Source: Niabella pedocola | Lineage (GTDB): Bacteria; Bacteroidota; Bacteroidia; Chitinophagales; Chitinophagaceae | Length of the DNA stretch: 64,000 bases | Assembly (NCBI RefSeq): GCF_021044425.1 | Contig: NZ_JAJNEC010000005.1 | Coordinates: 310,001 to 374,000, forward strand | Direction: 5' to 3' | Part shown: one piece after another, positions 42,144 to 51,321 of the stretch | How positions within the stretch are numbered: position 1 is the first letter of the stretch | How the letters are laid out: each line of letters begins with the position of its first letter | Made by a program: the position numbers and the translations under genes | The notes under the pieces: generated by a model | Seen by the model: only the letters and a program-made list of their open reading frames with translations | Databases searched by the model: none | Told to the model about the DNA's origin: nothing

Positions 42144-42749
42144 TCAGCGCGGTAGCGACAATATATAATCCTTGGCGGCATAAGGCAATAATGCTTTTAA
42201 CCGCTGGGCAATACGCAGATTCCACAGTTCCTGTTTTTGTTTGTTGCGCCCGTTTGCTGTTTCTGCGTCATATTTCTTCTGATACGCATCCAGTTCCTTA
42301 AACAACCGGTTCATTTCATTGGTCATACGCTCCATGGGCGCTTTACCCAGTGACTGCGTACGTAAAAAGCGCGACAATTCCCGGGCATAGATCTCCGAAA
42401 TATCAAAATGTTTTTGCTCGTGATTCAGCAGGTACGCGCGGTCTTCCGGACTTCCTTTTGCAACTTCCGCAACGATATAGGAATGTGAAGGAGTCATTTG
42501 GGCATAAACCCGGATCATCGATTTTCCCTTATTGGTACCCGAGGTGATGCGGGCCATTGTATACACAAATCCGGTACGGGTTACGGCCATATTCCGCCCC
42601 AGCGCAGCAGGAGACTCCTGACCTGGTTTTATGATGATATAGTCTGACAGGCGTAACATGCGCGAAGCCGACCACCGGATCACCGGTGTTTGCGCTATGA
42701 TCAGCTGCGCCCAAAACAAACCGGCTGCCGCCAACAGGAATCTTTTCAT
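42144..42749 (-). CDS. Secreted DUF922-like protein with HExxH motif
   Basis: 201 residues with a signal peptide (about 1-20, ending LIIAQ). A HExxH sequence, H110-E-Q-K-H114, stands in AYLLNHEQKHFDISEIYARELSRFL, as in DUF922, a family of predicted secreted zinc-protease-like proteins. N-terminal strands RWSASRMLRLSDY also fit. Activity is unproven. It starts 3 bases after the outer-membrane barrel gene and is clearly in the same operon. Confidence 0.75.
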   Translation of the reverse strand: MKRFLLAAAGLFWAQLIIAQTPVIRWSASRMLRLSDYIIIKPGQESPAALGRNMAVTRTGFVYTMARITSGTNKGKSMIRVYAQMTPSHSYIVAEVAKGSPEDRAYLLNHEQKHFDISEIYARELSRFLRTQSLGKAPMERMTNEMNRLFKELDAYQKKYDAETANGRNKQKQELWNLRIAQRLKALLPYAAKDYILSLPR

Positions 42750-42752
42750 ACG

Positions 42753-44465
42753 TTAAAACACAAAATCCCGCCGCGCCATATTCCAGCGCAATCCAACAGA
42801 CAACCACTTGGTGGTTTGATCCGGAACACTTTCGATGCGGTATTTGCGGTACATACCGGTTACATCAAAGAACAGGTTCTGCAGGATCTCGTAAGAAACC
42901 GTCATTGACCCGATCATGCCCTTATTGCTGATACCGCTGCCGATATAATACCCTTCCTCCCGCTCGCGTCCGTCGTTGTAATTCCGGAACAGATCGCCTC
43001 CGTAGCTGGGCGAATACCAGGCGGTGTTATAATTTACAGTATCAAGCCCTTTGTTATACATCACCAGCATGGCCTTTAAATACAAACGCGGCAGGGGCTG
43101 GTAATGTGCAATACCTACAAATTCCTTGAAATTGGCGCCCAGCGGGTGCGCCAGCGGTTGATTATAATGCAGGAAATTATTCTGTGCCCATTTATCCGTA
43201 TAGGTAAACGGTCGAACGAAATTGCCTTCCACCTGCAGGTCCAGGTTTTTAATGGTAAAGGCATCGGCATATTTAGCGCCCACCTGGTAACCAAATTTAT
43301 TTACCCAGGGACCACCGGATTTAAATGCCTTGCTCACCACAAATTCGTTGATCAGCCATTGGCCGTAAGCCTGAAAATGCTTTGCAAAATTCGCTTTTAC
43401 ATCCAGCCCGATGCTGGATTTGGCGCTATTGCCGGTATACGATGAATAGGCCCGGTTAAACATAGAAGGATTTAGGTATCCCACCTGTAACCCGCCGTTC
43501 TTCTTGCTGTTATACATGGTGCTTTCAAAGAAGCCCAGCTTCAGCCAGTTAGTGGCCTGCCAGGTGAGGTAATGAAACATCATGTAGTTGCGCGGACGGG
43601 TTGAATCCATTCCAAAGTAAAAGTTTTCAAAAGGCGCGATGGTTTGCGCAGCCACCGATGTCAGCTGAAACTTACCCGCCTGTACACCCAGCTTTAAAAA
43701 GGGATACGGGGCACTGAAATCACTGATGAATAAGGTGCGGTAACCATCACCGATAAAGAATTTATCATGCGCGATCTGGAAATCGATATACTTCCCGGCA
43801 TGAAAGGTTACTCCTCCGCGCACATCCCAGTAATCAAATCCATCCCCCTTAAACGCTTTATAATATCCCAGGCCCGGCACGCTCACATGCGCTTTATTAT
43901 AATCCTGCACATACAGCGGATCCCGCTCCTGGTTCTCGGAGAAATAGAGGTAATAACCTACCCGCTGATCGATCTGTCCGCGTACCCGGATCCCCCGGGT
44001 ATTTACAAAGGTTTTGGTACCGGTTGCCTTTCCCAGCTCAAAATTGATGACCGGATCAATGATCAGACTATACTGATCCCGTTTATCCACCGCATATAAA
44101 TGCGCCGGGTTTTTAAAAAAAGCACCCAGGATCGGCTTCCGGTGAAAAGAATCCGCATAGTTGGTGGTCCAGTCGGAGTTATTCATCATCATGCTCCGGA
44201 TATTATACCGGTCGATGCGGGTAAGTATGCCTTCCAGCGCCCCGGCCTTATCCAGCGAGTCGATCCGTTCTACCCGCTCCGTGGCTCGTTTACGCCCATA
44301 CGGTTTTACGGTGGTAAACTGCAGTACAGAATCCCCCCTTAGCTTTATATCCAGGCGGTTGATCAGCCGGTTCTGTTTATCACTCAGCTCAATATTATCG
44401 GTTTGAGCCTGGCTGTAAAAAGGCAACAGGATCAGTGCAAGCTTCAGGAGTTGTTTGATTTGCAT
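42753..44465 (-). CDS. Outer-membrane beta-barrel protein (Wzi/porin-like)
   Basis: 570 residues with a signal peptide (MQIKQLLKLALILLPFYSQAQ). An N-terminal polar region (about 22-110) is followed by repeated amphipathic aromatic strands (YYLYFSENQERDPLY, FDYWDVRGGVTFHAGKYIDFQIAHDKFFIGDGYR, TWQATNWLKLGFFE) ending in RDFVF, an outer-membrane C-terminal Phe. The pattern recalls capsule-assembly (Wzi-type) and porin barrels of Bacteroidota. The frame opens at 44501, but the ATG at 44465 starts a clean signal peptide. It is followed by the DUF922-like gene. Confidence 0.8.
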   Translation of the reverse strand: MQIKQLLKLALILLPFYSQAQTDNIELSDKQNRLINRLDIKLRGDSVLQFTTVKPYGRKRATERVERIDSLDKAGALEGILTRIDRYNIRSMMMNNSDWTTNYADSFHRKPILGAFFKNPAHLYAVDKRDQYSLIIDPVINFELGKATGTKTFVNTRGIRVRGQIDQRVGYYLYFSENQERDPLYVQDYNKAHVSVPGLGYYKAFKGDGFDYWDVRGGVTFHAGKYIDFQIAHDKFFIGDGYRTLFISDFSAPYPFLKLGVQAGKFQLTSVAAQTIAPFENFYFGMDSTRPRNYMMFHYLTWQATNWLKLGFFESTMYNSKKNGGLQVGYLNPSMFNRAYSSYTGNSAKSSIGLDVKANFAKHFQAYGQWLINEFVVSKAFKSGGPWVNKFGYQVGAKYADAFTIKNLDLQVEGNFVRPFTYTDKWAQNNFLHYNQPLAHPLGANFKEFVGIAHYQPLPRLYLKAMLVMYNKGLDTVNYNTAWYSPSYGGDLFRNYNDGREREEGYYIGSGISNKGMIGSMTVSYEILQNLFFDVTGMYRKYRIESVPDQTTKWLSVGLRWNMARRDFVF

Positions 44466-44618
44466 ATACGTTAAGATAAGGTTTTCATTATTTTCGTCCA
44501 CCGCCTTCTGATGGCAAAGATAAGATCATCAGGGTATTAGAACAGGATTCCCCTCAATTGATTAATTTCGGAGTTTTTTTGTACTTTACCGATATTGTTG
44601 CACTCAATAACAAAAATC

Positions 44619-45980
44619 ATGCAAACATTTCTGATCAAGAACATAAACATTGTAAATGAAGGGCAAACAAGCACAGGCGATGTGCTGATCCGGAACGGAA
44701 AAATTGAAAAGATCGCCGGCAGCATCGATATACCATCCGAGTCAACCGAAATAAACGGGGAAGGTAAATACCTGTTACCGGGTGTGATCGATGACCAGGT
44801 ACATTTCCGCGAACCGGGGCTTACGCATAAGGCTACCATTTATACCGAAAGCAAGGCGGCCGTAGCCGGGGGTGTTACCAGTTTTATGGAAATGCCCAAT
44901 ACGGTTCCCCCGGCCTTTACGTTGGAATTGCTCGAAAACAAATATGAGATCGGGCGCCAGACCTCACTGGCCAATTATTCCTTTTTTATCGGTACCAATA
45001 ATCAGAACGCCGCCGACGCATTAACGGCCAATCAATATAAAGACCGCATCTGCGGCATCAAGGCCTTCATGGGTTCCAGCACCGGAAACCTGCTGGTAGA
45101 TAACCCGCTCGTGCTGGAAAAATTGTTTGCCGAAAGCGAAATGCTGATCGCTACCCACTGTGAAGACGAACGGATCATTAAGGCCAATATGCAAAAAGCG
45201 CTGGAGTCCGGAAAGGAACTTATGGCCGCCGACCATCCCGTGATCCGTAATGCGGAAGCCTGCTTCGAATCGTCCTTTTATGCCATCCAGCTGGCCAAAA
45301 AACATGGCTCACGGCTGCATATCCTGCATATCAGCACGGAAAAAGAATTGCAGCTGTTTAGCAATATGCTGCCGCTTAAAGAAAAACGGATCACCGCCGA
45401 GGTATGCGTGCATCATCTCCATTTTACGGCAGATGATTATGCCATCCAGGGAAATCTTATCAAATGCAACCCTGCTATTAAGGCACCGCACAACCGGGAA
45501 GCCCTGTGGAATGCGCTGCTGGACGACCGGCTGGATGTTATTGCCACCGACCATGCCCCCCATACCTGGGAAGAAAAACAAGAACCCTATCCCAAAGCAC
45601 ATGCCGGGGTACCGCTGGTACAGCATTCACTGCCGCTGATGCTTTATTATGTACAGCAGGGAAAGATCGCTATTGAAAAGGTGGTGGAAAAAATGAGCCA
45701 CGCCGTTGCCGATTGTTTCCAGATCAAAGACCGCGGGTATATCCGTGAGGGTTACCAGGCGGACCTGGTCATTGCAGACATGCATGCACCTGTTGCTGTG
45801 AAAAAGGAAAACATTTTATACAAATGCGGCTGGAGTCCCTTTGAAAACGTAGACGGTAATGGCACGCCTTTCGAATTTCCGGCAAGCATTACGCATACTT
45901 TTGTAAATGGAAATTTAGTTTATGGAAATGGACAGTGGAATGAGTCTGTAAAGGGAGAACGGCTACTATTTAACCGGTAA
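44619..45980 (+). CDS. pyrC: Dihydroorotase, type I-like
   Basis: 453 residues. It cyclises carbamoyl-aspartate in pyrimidine synthesis. Motifs present are REPGLTHKA, EMPNTVPP, the carbamylated lysine in CGIKAFMGSSTGN, metal His in IATHCEDE and LHILHIST, and the catalytic Asp in VIATDHAPH. The first metal site, normally H-x-H, reads Q60-V-H62-F-R64, so one metal ligand is missing. I recall similar DDQVHFREPG sequences in other Bacteroidota (memory, not checked). The ATG at 44619 is chosen over an upstream TTG. Confidence 0.9.
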   Translation: MQTFLIKNINIVNEGQTSTGDVLIRNGKIEKIAGSIDIPSESTEINGEGKYLLPGVIDDQVHFREPGLTHKATIYTESKAAVAGGVTSFMEMPNTVPPAFTLELLENKYEIGRQTSLANYSFFIGTNNQNAADALTANQYKDRICGIKAFMGSSTGNLLVDNPLVLEKLFAESEMLIATHCEDERIIKANMQKALESGKELMAADHPVIRNAEACFESSFYAIQLAKKHGSRLHILHISTEKELQLFSNMLPLKEKRITAEVCVHHLHFTADDYAIQGNLIKCNPAIKAPHNREALWNALLDDRLDVIATDHAPHTWEEKQEPYPKAHAGVPLVQHSLPLMLYYVQQGKIAIEKVVEKMSHAVADCFQIKDRGYIREGYQADLVIADMHAPVAVKKENILYKCGWSPFENVDGNGTPFEFPASITHTFVNGNLVYGNGQWNESVKGERLLFNR

Positions 45981-46092
45981 TGCCTGGAGGTTTGATGCAG
46001 ATTGGAAAATGTGGAAATGGGAAATTGAACACCAGGGCGCTATAGCGGATAGTACGGTCTCTAACGTTACGCCTGAACCTTAAACAAGAACC

Positions 46093-47409
46093 ATGCAGAT
46101 CGACGGTATCTCTTTTAATGACATTGCTATCTTTCATCCCGAAGAGGACTATTCCATCTTCCACAAACTGAATTTTACCCGCACGTTTGGAGGGCGGGAA
46201 TGGTTGCGCCATTTTTTTTCCAATCCGTTTAACGATATTGAAAAGATCCGGGGCACACAACGCATCCTCAGCAAACTGATCCTGCATGTAGAGGAGTGGC
46301 CAGAAGATATCACCAATGGAACCATCCTGGTGATGGACCGGTTTCTGGATTACGCGCTGGACCGCGTCAGCAATAGCCCGAATGCACTGGATGCTGCTAT
46401 TTACCGGGTGCTGCATCATGCCGACTATGCCATGGTGCGTTTTTCGATCAACCATTTTGCCGATTTCTTCCGGAGCATCCGGAAGATTTCTGCCCTGTTG
46501 AATGAAGTAGCCCTTCCCCCAAGTTTCAGTATTTATATTGAGCGCATCGATCAGTTGCTGAAGATAGAAGCCTTTGACCAGCTGTCGGTATCGGCAAAGG
46601 ACCAGCCTTTTGCGATGAGCAAGAACCTGTACTATGCAGGCCAGCTCCGGGAAGTACATAAACACGCCATACAGGAGCTTATGGATATTTACAGCCGCCT
46701 GGATGCCTGGTACTCCATGGCAATGGCCGTAAAGCGGTATAACCTGGCCTTCCCTGAATTTACCGACCAGGTAACCCCCGTAATCGAGGCAACGGGACTT
46801 TACCATATCCTGCTGCAAAGCCCCGTTCCTTATGACCTGGACATTACGCAGAAAAACAATTTCCTGTTCCTGACTGGCGCTAATATGGCTGGTAAAAGCA
46901 CCCTCATCAAATCCGTAGGTGCCGCTGTATTCCTGGCGCATATCGGCATGGGCGTACCGGCCCGCTCCATGCGGCTTACCCTGTTCGATGGTTTGATCAG
47001 TAACATTAATGTGGTGGATAATATTGTAAAAGGCGAAAGTTTTTTCTTTAATGAAGTGCAGCGGATCCGCAATACCGTAGAAAAAGTAAGTAACGGTCAA
47101 AAGTGGCTGGTGCTGATCGACGAGCTGTTCAAAGGCACCAACGTACAGGACGCCATGCGCTGTTCTCTTGCGGTGATCCGCGGGTTGCTGAAAGTAAAAA
47201 GCTCGCTGTTTATACTTTCCACGCATTTATATGAAATAGGAGAAGAACTGGAAACAACGCCATCCATCTCGTTTAAACATTTTGAAACCACGATACATGA
47301 TGACACTCTTTCCTTCAGCTACCAGCTAAAAGAAGGTATCAGCAAAGACCGTCTCGGATATTTTATCCTGAAAAAAGAAAAGGTAGTGGAAATGCTCGAC
47401 CGGCTGTAG
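46093..47409 (+). CDS. MutS-like ATPase lacking the mismatch-recognition domain
   Basis: 438 residues. The C-terminal half is a MutS ATPase: Walker A TGANMAGKST (T261-T270, K268), Walker B WLVLIDELFKGTN and the downstream STHLYEIGEE. The N-terminal half (about 1-250) is a lever/clamp-like helical part (LNFTRTFGGREWLRHFFSNPFNDIEKIRGTQRIL). The mismatch-binding and connector domains of MutS1 and the Smr nuclease of MutS2 are absent. Such short MutS-related proteins are widespread in Bacteroidota and have no known function. It follows pyrC by 112 bases. Confidence 0.88.
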   Translation: MQIDGISFNDIAIFHPEEDYSIFHKLNFTRTFGGREWLRHFFSNPFNDIEKIRGTQRILSKLILHVEEWPEDITNGTILVMDRFLDYALDRVSNSPNALDAAIYRVLHHADYAMVRFSINHFADFFRSIRKISALLNEVALPPSFSIYIERIDQLLKIEAFDQLSVSAKDQPFAMSKNLYYAGQLREVHKHAIQELMDIYSRLDAWYSMAMAVKRYNLAFPEFTDQVTPVIEATGLYHILLQSPVPYDLDITQKNNFLFLTGANMAGKSTLIKSVGAAVFLAHIGMGVPARSMRLTLFDGLISNINVVDNIVKGESFFFNEVQRIRNTVEKVSNGQKWLVLIDELFKGTNVQDAMRCSLAVIRGLLKVKSSLFILSTHLYEIGEELETTPSISFKHFETTIHDDTLSFSYQLKEGISKDRLGYFILKKEKVVEMLDRL

Positions 47410-47487
47410 CGTTAAGTCCGTTTACCCTTCCGCAACAACACCACTTATTACTGCTTCATAACAGGCCCTCTATAAGCGCCACGGCGG

Positions 47488-48120
47488 TTACAGCTTCCTG
47501 GCAAGCCCGATTCCAATGGCAATATTCCTGTTGGTAACATAGGGCGATTGACCACCTATTAAATGTGTTTTTTGCGAGAGCCCGTGGTAATAATTGCCAA
47601 ACCCCGAAATAGTGAACCGGTCGTTCAGCCGGTGCACCACGCCCAGCCTTGTAAACAGTCCCAGGTCAATTTCATTATCAACTACGGTATTGTCCTTGAA
47701 GCTTTTTTTATCGCTTTGTATATACCGGCTTTGCCCGCCCGTAAAAAATCCGCCTTCCATACCGGCATCCGCGAATGGCTGTATTTTTCGCGTCCGGTTC
47801 AATAATAACCGGGCAAAAAGCGGAACTTTTATATAATACGCGTTTTCAATATGACGCGTACCAAGATTTAGGTATTTTTTGGAAACGCCTTCTCCGCTGA
47901 AAGCAATCCCGGCGCCGAAACCGGCAAGATGGCCGCCCATTCGTACCAGGTTGACCCCCGCTTTGTAATGCGGATGCCATTGCGTATTACCGCGGTAGTT
48001 GCTATACCAGCTATGGCCGCCTGAAGCCTGTGCCTCTGCATACCAGCTTTTTAAAACCTGGGTATTCCCTTTTACAAAGAGGCAGGCTAACACTAGCAGC
48101 AGCAGGTATGTTTTTCTCAT
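47488..48120 (-). CDS. Outer-membrane beta-barrel protein, porin family
   Basis: 210 residues with a signal peptide (about 1-20, ending KGNTQ). Strands alternate aromatic and small residues (SWYAEAQASGGHSWYSNY, YIKVPLFARLLLN, IGIGLARKL), as in the 8-strand porin family with outer-membrane domain PF13568. The function is unknown. It lies 152 bases downstream of the His-rich lipoprotein gene, so it may belong to the same metal-related unit, but the spacing leaves room for its own promoter. Confidence 0.72.
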   Translation of the reverse strand: MRKTYLLLLVLACLFVKGNTQVLKSWYAEAQASGGHSWYSNYRGNTQWHPHYKAGVNLVRMGGHLAGFGAGIAFSGEGVSKKYLNLGTRHIENAYYIKVPLFARLLLNRTRKIQPFADAGMEGGFFTGGQSRYIQSDKKSFKDNTVVDNEIDLGLFTRLGVVHRLNDRFTISGFGNYYHGLSQKTHLIGGQSPYVTNRNIAIGIGLARKL

Positions 48121-48272
48121 AAAAAGTCTTTATATCCATAACGGATCCCGCAATAAAAAGGCAACAGCCCCTGCCACATTTAATACTGCGATGCATGGTG
48201 CAGCAAAAAGCCGGGGAGCTCCTGCCCACCCGGCCGTAAGACCCGCATTACGGGAACTTAACACTTTATACG

Positions 48273-48899
48273 TTAATCATGATCATGCTCTCCGGCCGCC
48301 ACTGTTTTCAGCTGCAGCACGGTTTTAAAGTCCTCGCTGCCATATGTGTTATATTTCACATCATTCCATTCCCGCTGAACAGTTTTATTGATGCCATGCC
48401 GCAGGGAGGCCGTCAGCGACAGCTCTTTGCCGGTTTGCAATACACTGAAATCACCGGTAAAACCCACACGATCATCTTTATATACGTAGTTCAGTACACC
48501 ACTTACAGAAGGCAGGAAGAAAAACTGGTGAATCGCTGCTTCTTCCAGGAACTCCCCATTCAGCAAATCGCCGTCCGATGCATAGAATTTTACCTGCAAT
48601 TGATAGATATCACTACCCTGCTCCAGCGTAATTACCGGGGCTTTATCCAGCAAGGCATTTGTGTTGGGATCGATAAAGCGCCCGTCCATCCGCACGGCCA
48701 CCGTGGCCGTATCGTGCGCATGCAGTTGAGTGCCATGATAATGCCCTTTAATAAAAAGCAGTGCCACTTTTGCAGGGTCATCATGATTGTGCTCTTCGTT
48801 GGGTGCTACCGGGTCTTTACTACAAGAAGTAACCAGCGCCGATAATAACATAAAAACAGCTAGGGCAGACAGGATACGTTTGGGAGTTCTTTTTTTCAT
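48273..48899 (-). CDS. His-rich lipoprotein
   Basis: 208 residues with a lipoprotein signal ending in LVTSC (Cys 26). Histidine clusters flank the domain: EEHNHDD (H37, H39), GHYHGTQLHAHD (H53, H55, H60, H62) and GEHDHD at the C terminus. The core is beta-rich. Such clusters usually bind zinc, copper or nickel. It starts 24 bases after the TonB-receptor gene and is co-transcribed with it, which fits delivery of a metal to the receptor (inference). I do not recognise the family by name. Confidence 0.8.
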   Translation of the reverse strand: MKKRTPKRILSALAVFMLLSALVTSCSKDPVAPNEEHNHDDPAKVALLFIKGHYHGTQLHAHDTATVAVRMDGRFIDPNTNALLDKAPVITLEQGSDIYQLQVKFYASDGDLLNGEFLEEAAIHQFFFLPSVSGVLNYVYKDDRVGFTGDFSVLQTGKELSLTASLRHGINKTVQREWNDVKYNTYGSEDFKTVLQLKTVAAGEHDHD

Positions 48900-48923
48900 T
48901 GTGTTTGTTTTTTATTGAATTGA

Positions 48924-51101
48924 TTAAAATTGATAACTGATCCTTACCTGCAGGTTGCGCCCAACGCCATGACTGAAATAGCGGAAGCGGTCCAGGTAAT
49001 CTTTATAGGAAGTATTCAGCAGATTGCTGACCGTGGTAAACAACCGGATGGAATGTTGTTTATAGCAGATGCAGGTACCTGCCTCCAGGTGTAGTAAATG
49101 GTACGCCGGCGGCGGATCCGCAAAATCGCTGCCCGGATCATAACGCCGCTGGCGAGCGGTGAAGGCGGAAACCAGCTGTATATAGCTGTTATTGATTCGT
49201 TGTCCTTCTTTAAACCGGTATTGCAATACATGGCTGATTCGGTCTGCCGGAATCAGGGGCAGGTAGTGTTGATGTTTGATATCGCGGGCTCTTATAAATG
49301 CCGTGCGCAATTCATACTGTAAGGCCGGCCATAACCGATATCGTGCCGTGAGATCCAGTCCGCTCAGCAATGCATCGGTTTGCCGGTAACGGAATACCGG
49401 GAAAGCACCGCGGATTGTTTGTTCATAAACACGCTGCGGTTGTAAAAAAATATACCCCCCTATATATTGTGTGTACAGGGATGCATCCAGCTGCAGCCGG
49501 CCGGATTGTTTCTGCAATGTGGTGATCCATTTATATCCCTGCTCCCCCTTGAGTGCTGAGTCACCGTATTCAATGCTGGCGGCTCCATGGTGCAATCCAT
49601 AACTATACAGCTCGCTTACCTGCGGCGGACGCCAGGCCATACCAAAGTGGGTACTTAAATTCCAGGACGCTCTTGGTTTCCAACGCAGGCCCAACATCCC
49701 GGAAAGGTTGTGAAAGTGCCGCGGGCCTCCGTAATAGTACAGCTCCTTTACATAAACACCGGCCTCATTTAGTGGCACTTCTGCACCTGCATCATTTACA
49801 TACCGGTAAAACGGGCGCGTGCCCCGGGCGTTCAGGAAATGATGATCATAACGCAGTCCGGCTTCCAGTTCATAGCGCCATCTTATCATCCGCTGTATCC
49901 CATATACGCCGGCTTCCATATATTTATAATTCGGAATCAGTGGTACCACCCCGGTTCCGGGCTGGTTATTGTTTGCCTTATAGCTGGCAGCTGCTCCCGT
50001 GGCTGTTTGCCATCCGGAGCGCCGCCTTTGTTCCCAGTGGAGGGCGGCGGACCGGGTTTGCAGCGTAAGGTTTAATGAAGGAATGGCTGAGCGGCCCGCC
50101 CTCCGGAGATCAAACTCCCGCCGCTGGTCTTCCTGGTAGGCATACCATAATTCCAGTTGACTGCTGTCGTTGAATTGATACCGGACGGTTGTTTTGTACA
50201 GCATGTGCACCACCTCTTGTCTTGGAGCATCGATATCATATGAAAAACTTCCCTTTTCAAAAGGCATTTCATGTTGAATACGGGCCTTCAGTTCTGCTGT
50301 ATCCCCGATATGTGCACCGGAAAAAATACCCAGCTCGGTACTGAAATAACTGCCGTAGGCTGTCACCAGCCACCGCCCTTTCCGGAATCCCGCTTCGCCG
50401 GAAAAATTCATCTCCCTTACGCCGGTGTTATTCAGAAAATAATCAGCAGTTTTAAAATTGCCACTTTTTTTACCACTCCCCTGTATACGCCATGCCCATT
50501 CCGGATGGTTTGTCCATCCACTCCGCAGTACAAATCCACCTCCGAATGATTTTCCGTTTGTGGCAAATACGGTACCGGCTTCTCCGCCGATCCGTTTTCC
50601 GAAGGGAAGTTCCGGCACATCCAGCACAATCACACCACCCAGGGCTTCCGCGCCGTAACGCACACCGGCAGCACCTTTTATAACGCTGATCGTTCCCGCA
50701 ATGGCCGGATCTATCTCCGGAGCATGTTCAACACCCCATTGCTGCCCTTCCTGCTTTACACCATTATTGAGCACCAGGATCCGGTTGCCATGCAAACCGT
50801 TGATCACCGGTTTGGAAATGGTGGTGCCTGTTTGTATCATGGATACACCCGGCACGTCCTGTAATACCTGCGCCAGGTTTTGTCCGCTCCGGCTCCTTAA
50901 TGCATTTCCGGACAGTATATTCACCGGAACCAGGCCGCCCGGCGCGGGCTCTTTACGTCCCGATATCCTGATCTCCTTTAACAGCACCGTATCCTGAATG
51001 GAAGATGATGATTGCACCGCCTCATTTTGCGCCGCTATCGTTAGTGGCATCAGCAACAAGCTTATGAAACAAGAAGAATAAGTTTTAAAACAATGCAACA
51101 T
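48924..51101 (-). CDS. TonB-dependent receptor, probably for metal uptake
   Basis: 725 residues from the ATG at 51101. The signal peptide is MLHCFKTYSSCFISLLLMPL with cleavage after IAAQ. The plug domain (about 40-170) has LKEIRISGRK, SGQNLAQVLQDVPGVSMIQTGTTISKPVINGL and VIKGAAGVRYGAEALGGVIV. The 22-strand barrel ends LQVRISYQF. The segment SYGLHHGAASIEYGDSALKGE resembles the His-containing region of ZnuD-like zinc receptors. An exact promoter and two palindromic boxes lie over and just before the start, and a His-rich lipoprotein follows. A frame opening at 51167 is longer, but that part overlaps the promoter. Confidence 0.87.
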   Translation of the reverse strand: MLHCFKTYSSCFISLLLMPLTIAAQNEAVQSSSSIQDTVLLKEIRISGRKEPAPGGLVPVNILSGNALRSRSGQNLAQVLQDVPGVSMIQTGTTISKPVINGLHGNRILVLNNGVKQEGQQWGVEHAPEIDPAIAGTISVIKGAAGVRYGAEALGGVIVLDVPELPFGKRIGGEAGTVFATNGKSFGGGFVLRSGWTNHPEWAWRIQGSGKKSGNFKTADYFLNNTGVREMNFSGEAGFRKGRWLVTAYGSYFSTELGIFSGAHIGDTAELKARIQHEMPFEKGSFSYDIDAPRQEVVHMLYKTTVRYQFNDSSQLELWYAYQEDQRREFDLRRAGRSAIPSLNLTLQTRSAALHWEQRRRSGWQTATGAAASYKANNNQPGTGVVPLIPNYKYMEAGVYGIQRMIRWRYELEAGLRYDHHFLNARGTRPFYRYVNDAGAEVPLNEAGVYVKELYYYGGPRHFHNLSGMLGLRWKPRASWNLSTHFGMAWRPPQVSELYSYGLHHGAASIEYGDSALKGEQGYKWITTLQKQSGRLQLDASLYTQYIGGYIFLQPQRVYEQTIRGAFPVFRYRQTDALLSGLDLTARYRLWPALQYELRTAFIRARDIKHQHYLPLIPADRISHVLQYRFKEGQRINNSYIQLVSAFTARQRRYDPGSDFADPPPAYHLLHLEAGTCICYKQHSIRLFTTVSNLLNTSYKDYLDRFRYFSHGVGRNLQVRISYQF

Positions 51102-51108
51102 AGTTGCA
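51094..51108 (-). promoter_or_regulatory. Operator-like palindrome, box 1
   Basis: TGCAAC-ATA-GTTGCA, perfect 6-base arms with a 3-base spacer. It overlaps the end of the -7 box, the predicted transcription start and the ATG of the TonB-receptor gene. Box 2 is 27 bases upstream. A Fur/Zur-type metal repressor is the likely reader (inference). Confidence 0.65.
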
Positions 51109-51137
51109 AATATATACAAATGCATCATTGTTGCAAA
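51107..51137 (-). promoter_or_regulatory. Promoter of the TonB-receptor operon
   Basis: On the minus strand TTTG (51137-51134), 19 bases, then TATATTTG (51114-51107). Both parts match the Bacteroidota consensus exactly. The predicted transcription start is within a few bases of the ATG at 51101, so the message is nearly leaderless. Confidence 0.7.
51121..51135 (-). promoter_or_regulatory. Operator-like palindrome, box 2
   Basis: TGCATC-ATT-GTTGCA, the same pattern as box 1 with one arm mismatch. It overlaps the -33 TTTG element, so a repressor bound here would block polymerase. Confidence 0.6.
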
Positions 51138-51321
51138 AAAAACAAATCGCTTTTTTATAATGGCCATTCAAGCAGATGGTTATTGCTGCATGCCTCGCGC
51201 ATTTAAAAGGTTATACCAACATGCATAAGTATGGGAAAATGGATGTAGCAGGAAGCAATACCAGCAGGCAATGCCGCAGTTCATACCATTAAAAAAAAGG
51301 TTTTAAAAAGAAAAGGGGTTG

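Noticed and set aside
45970..47226. Minus-strand frame of 418 codons
   Set aside because: It is the antisense of the MutS-like ATPase; its composition is that of a shadow (high His, Tyr, Gln) with no motif.
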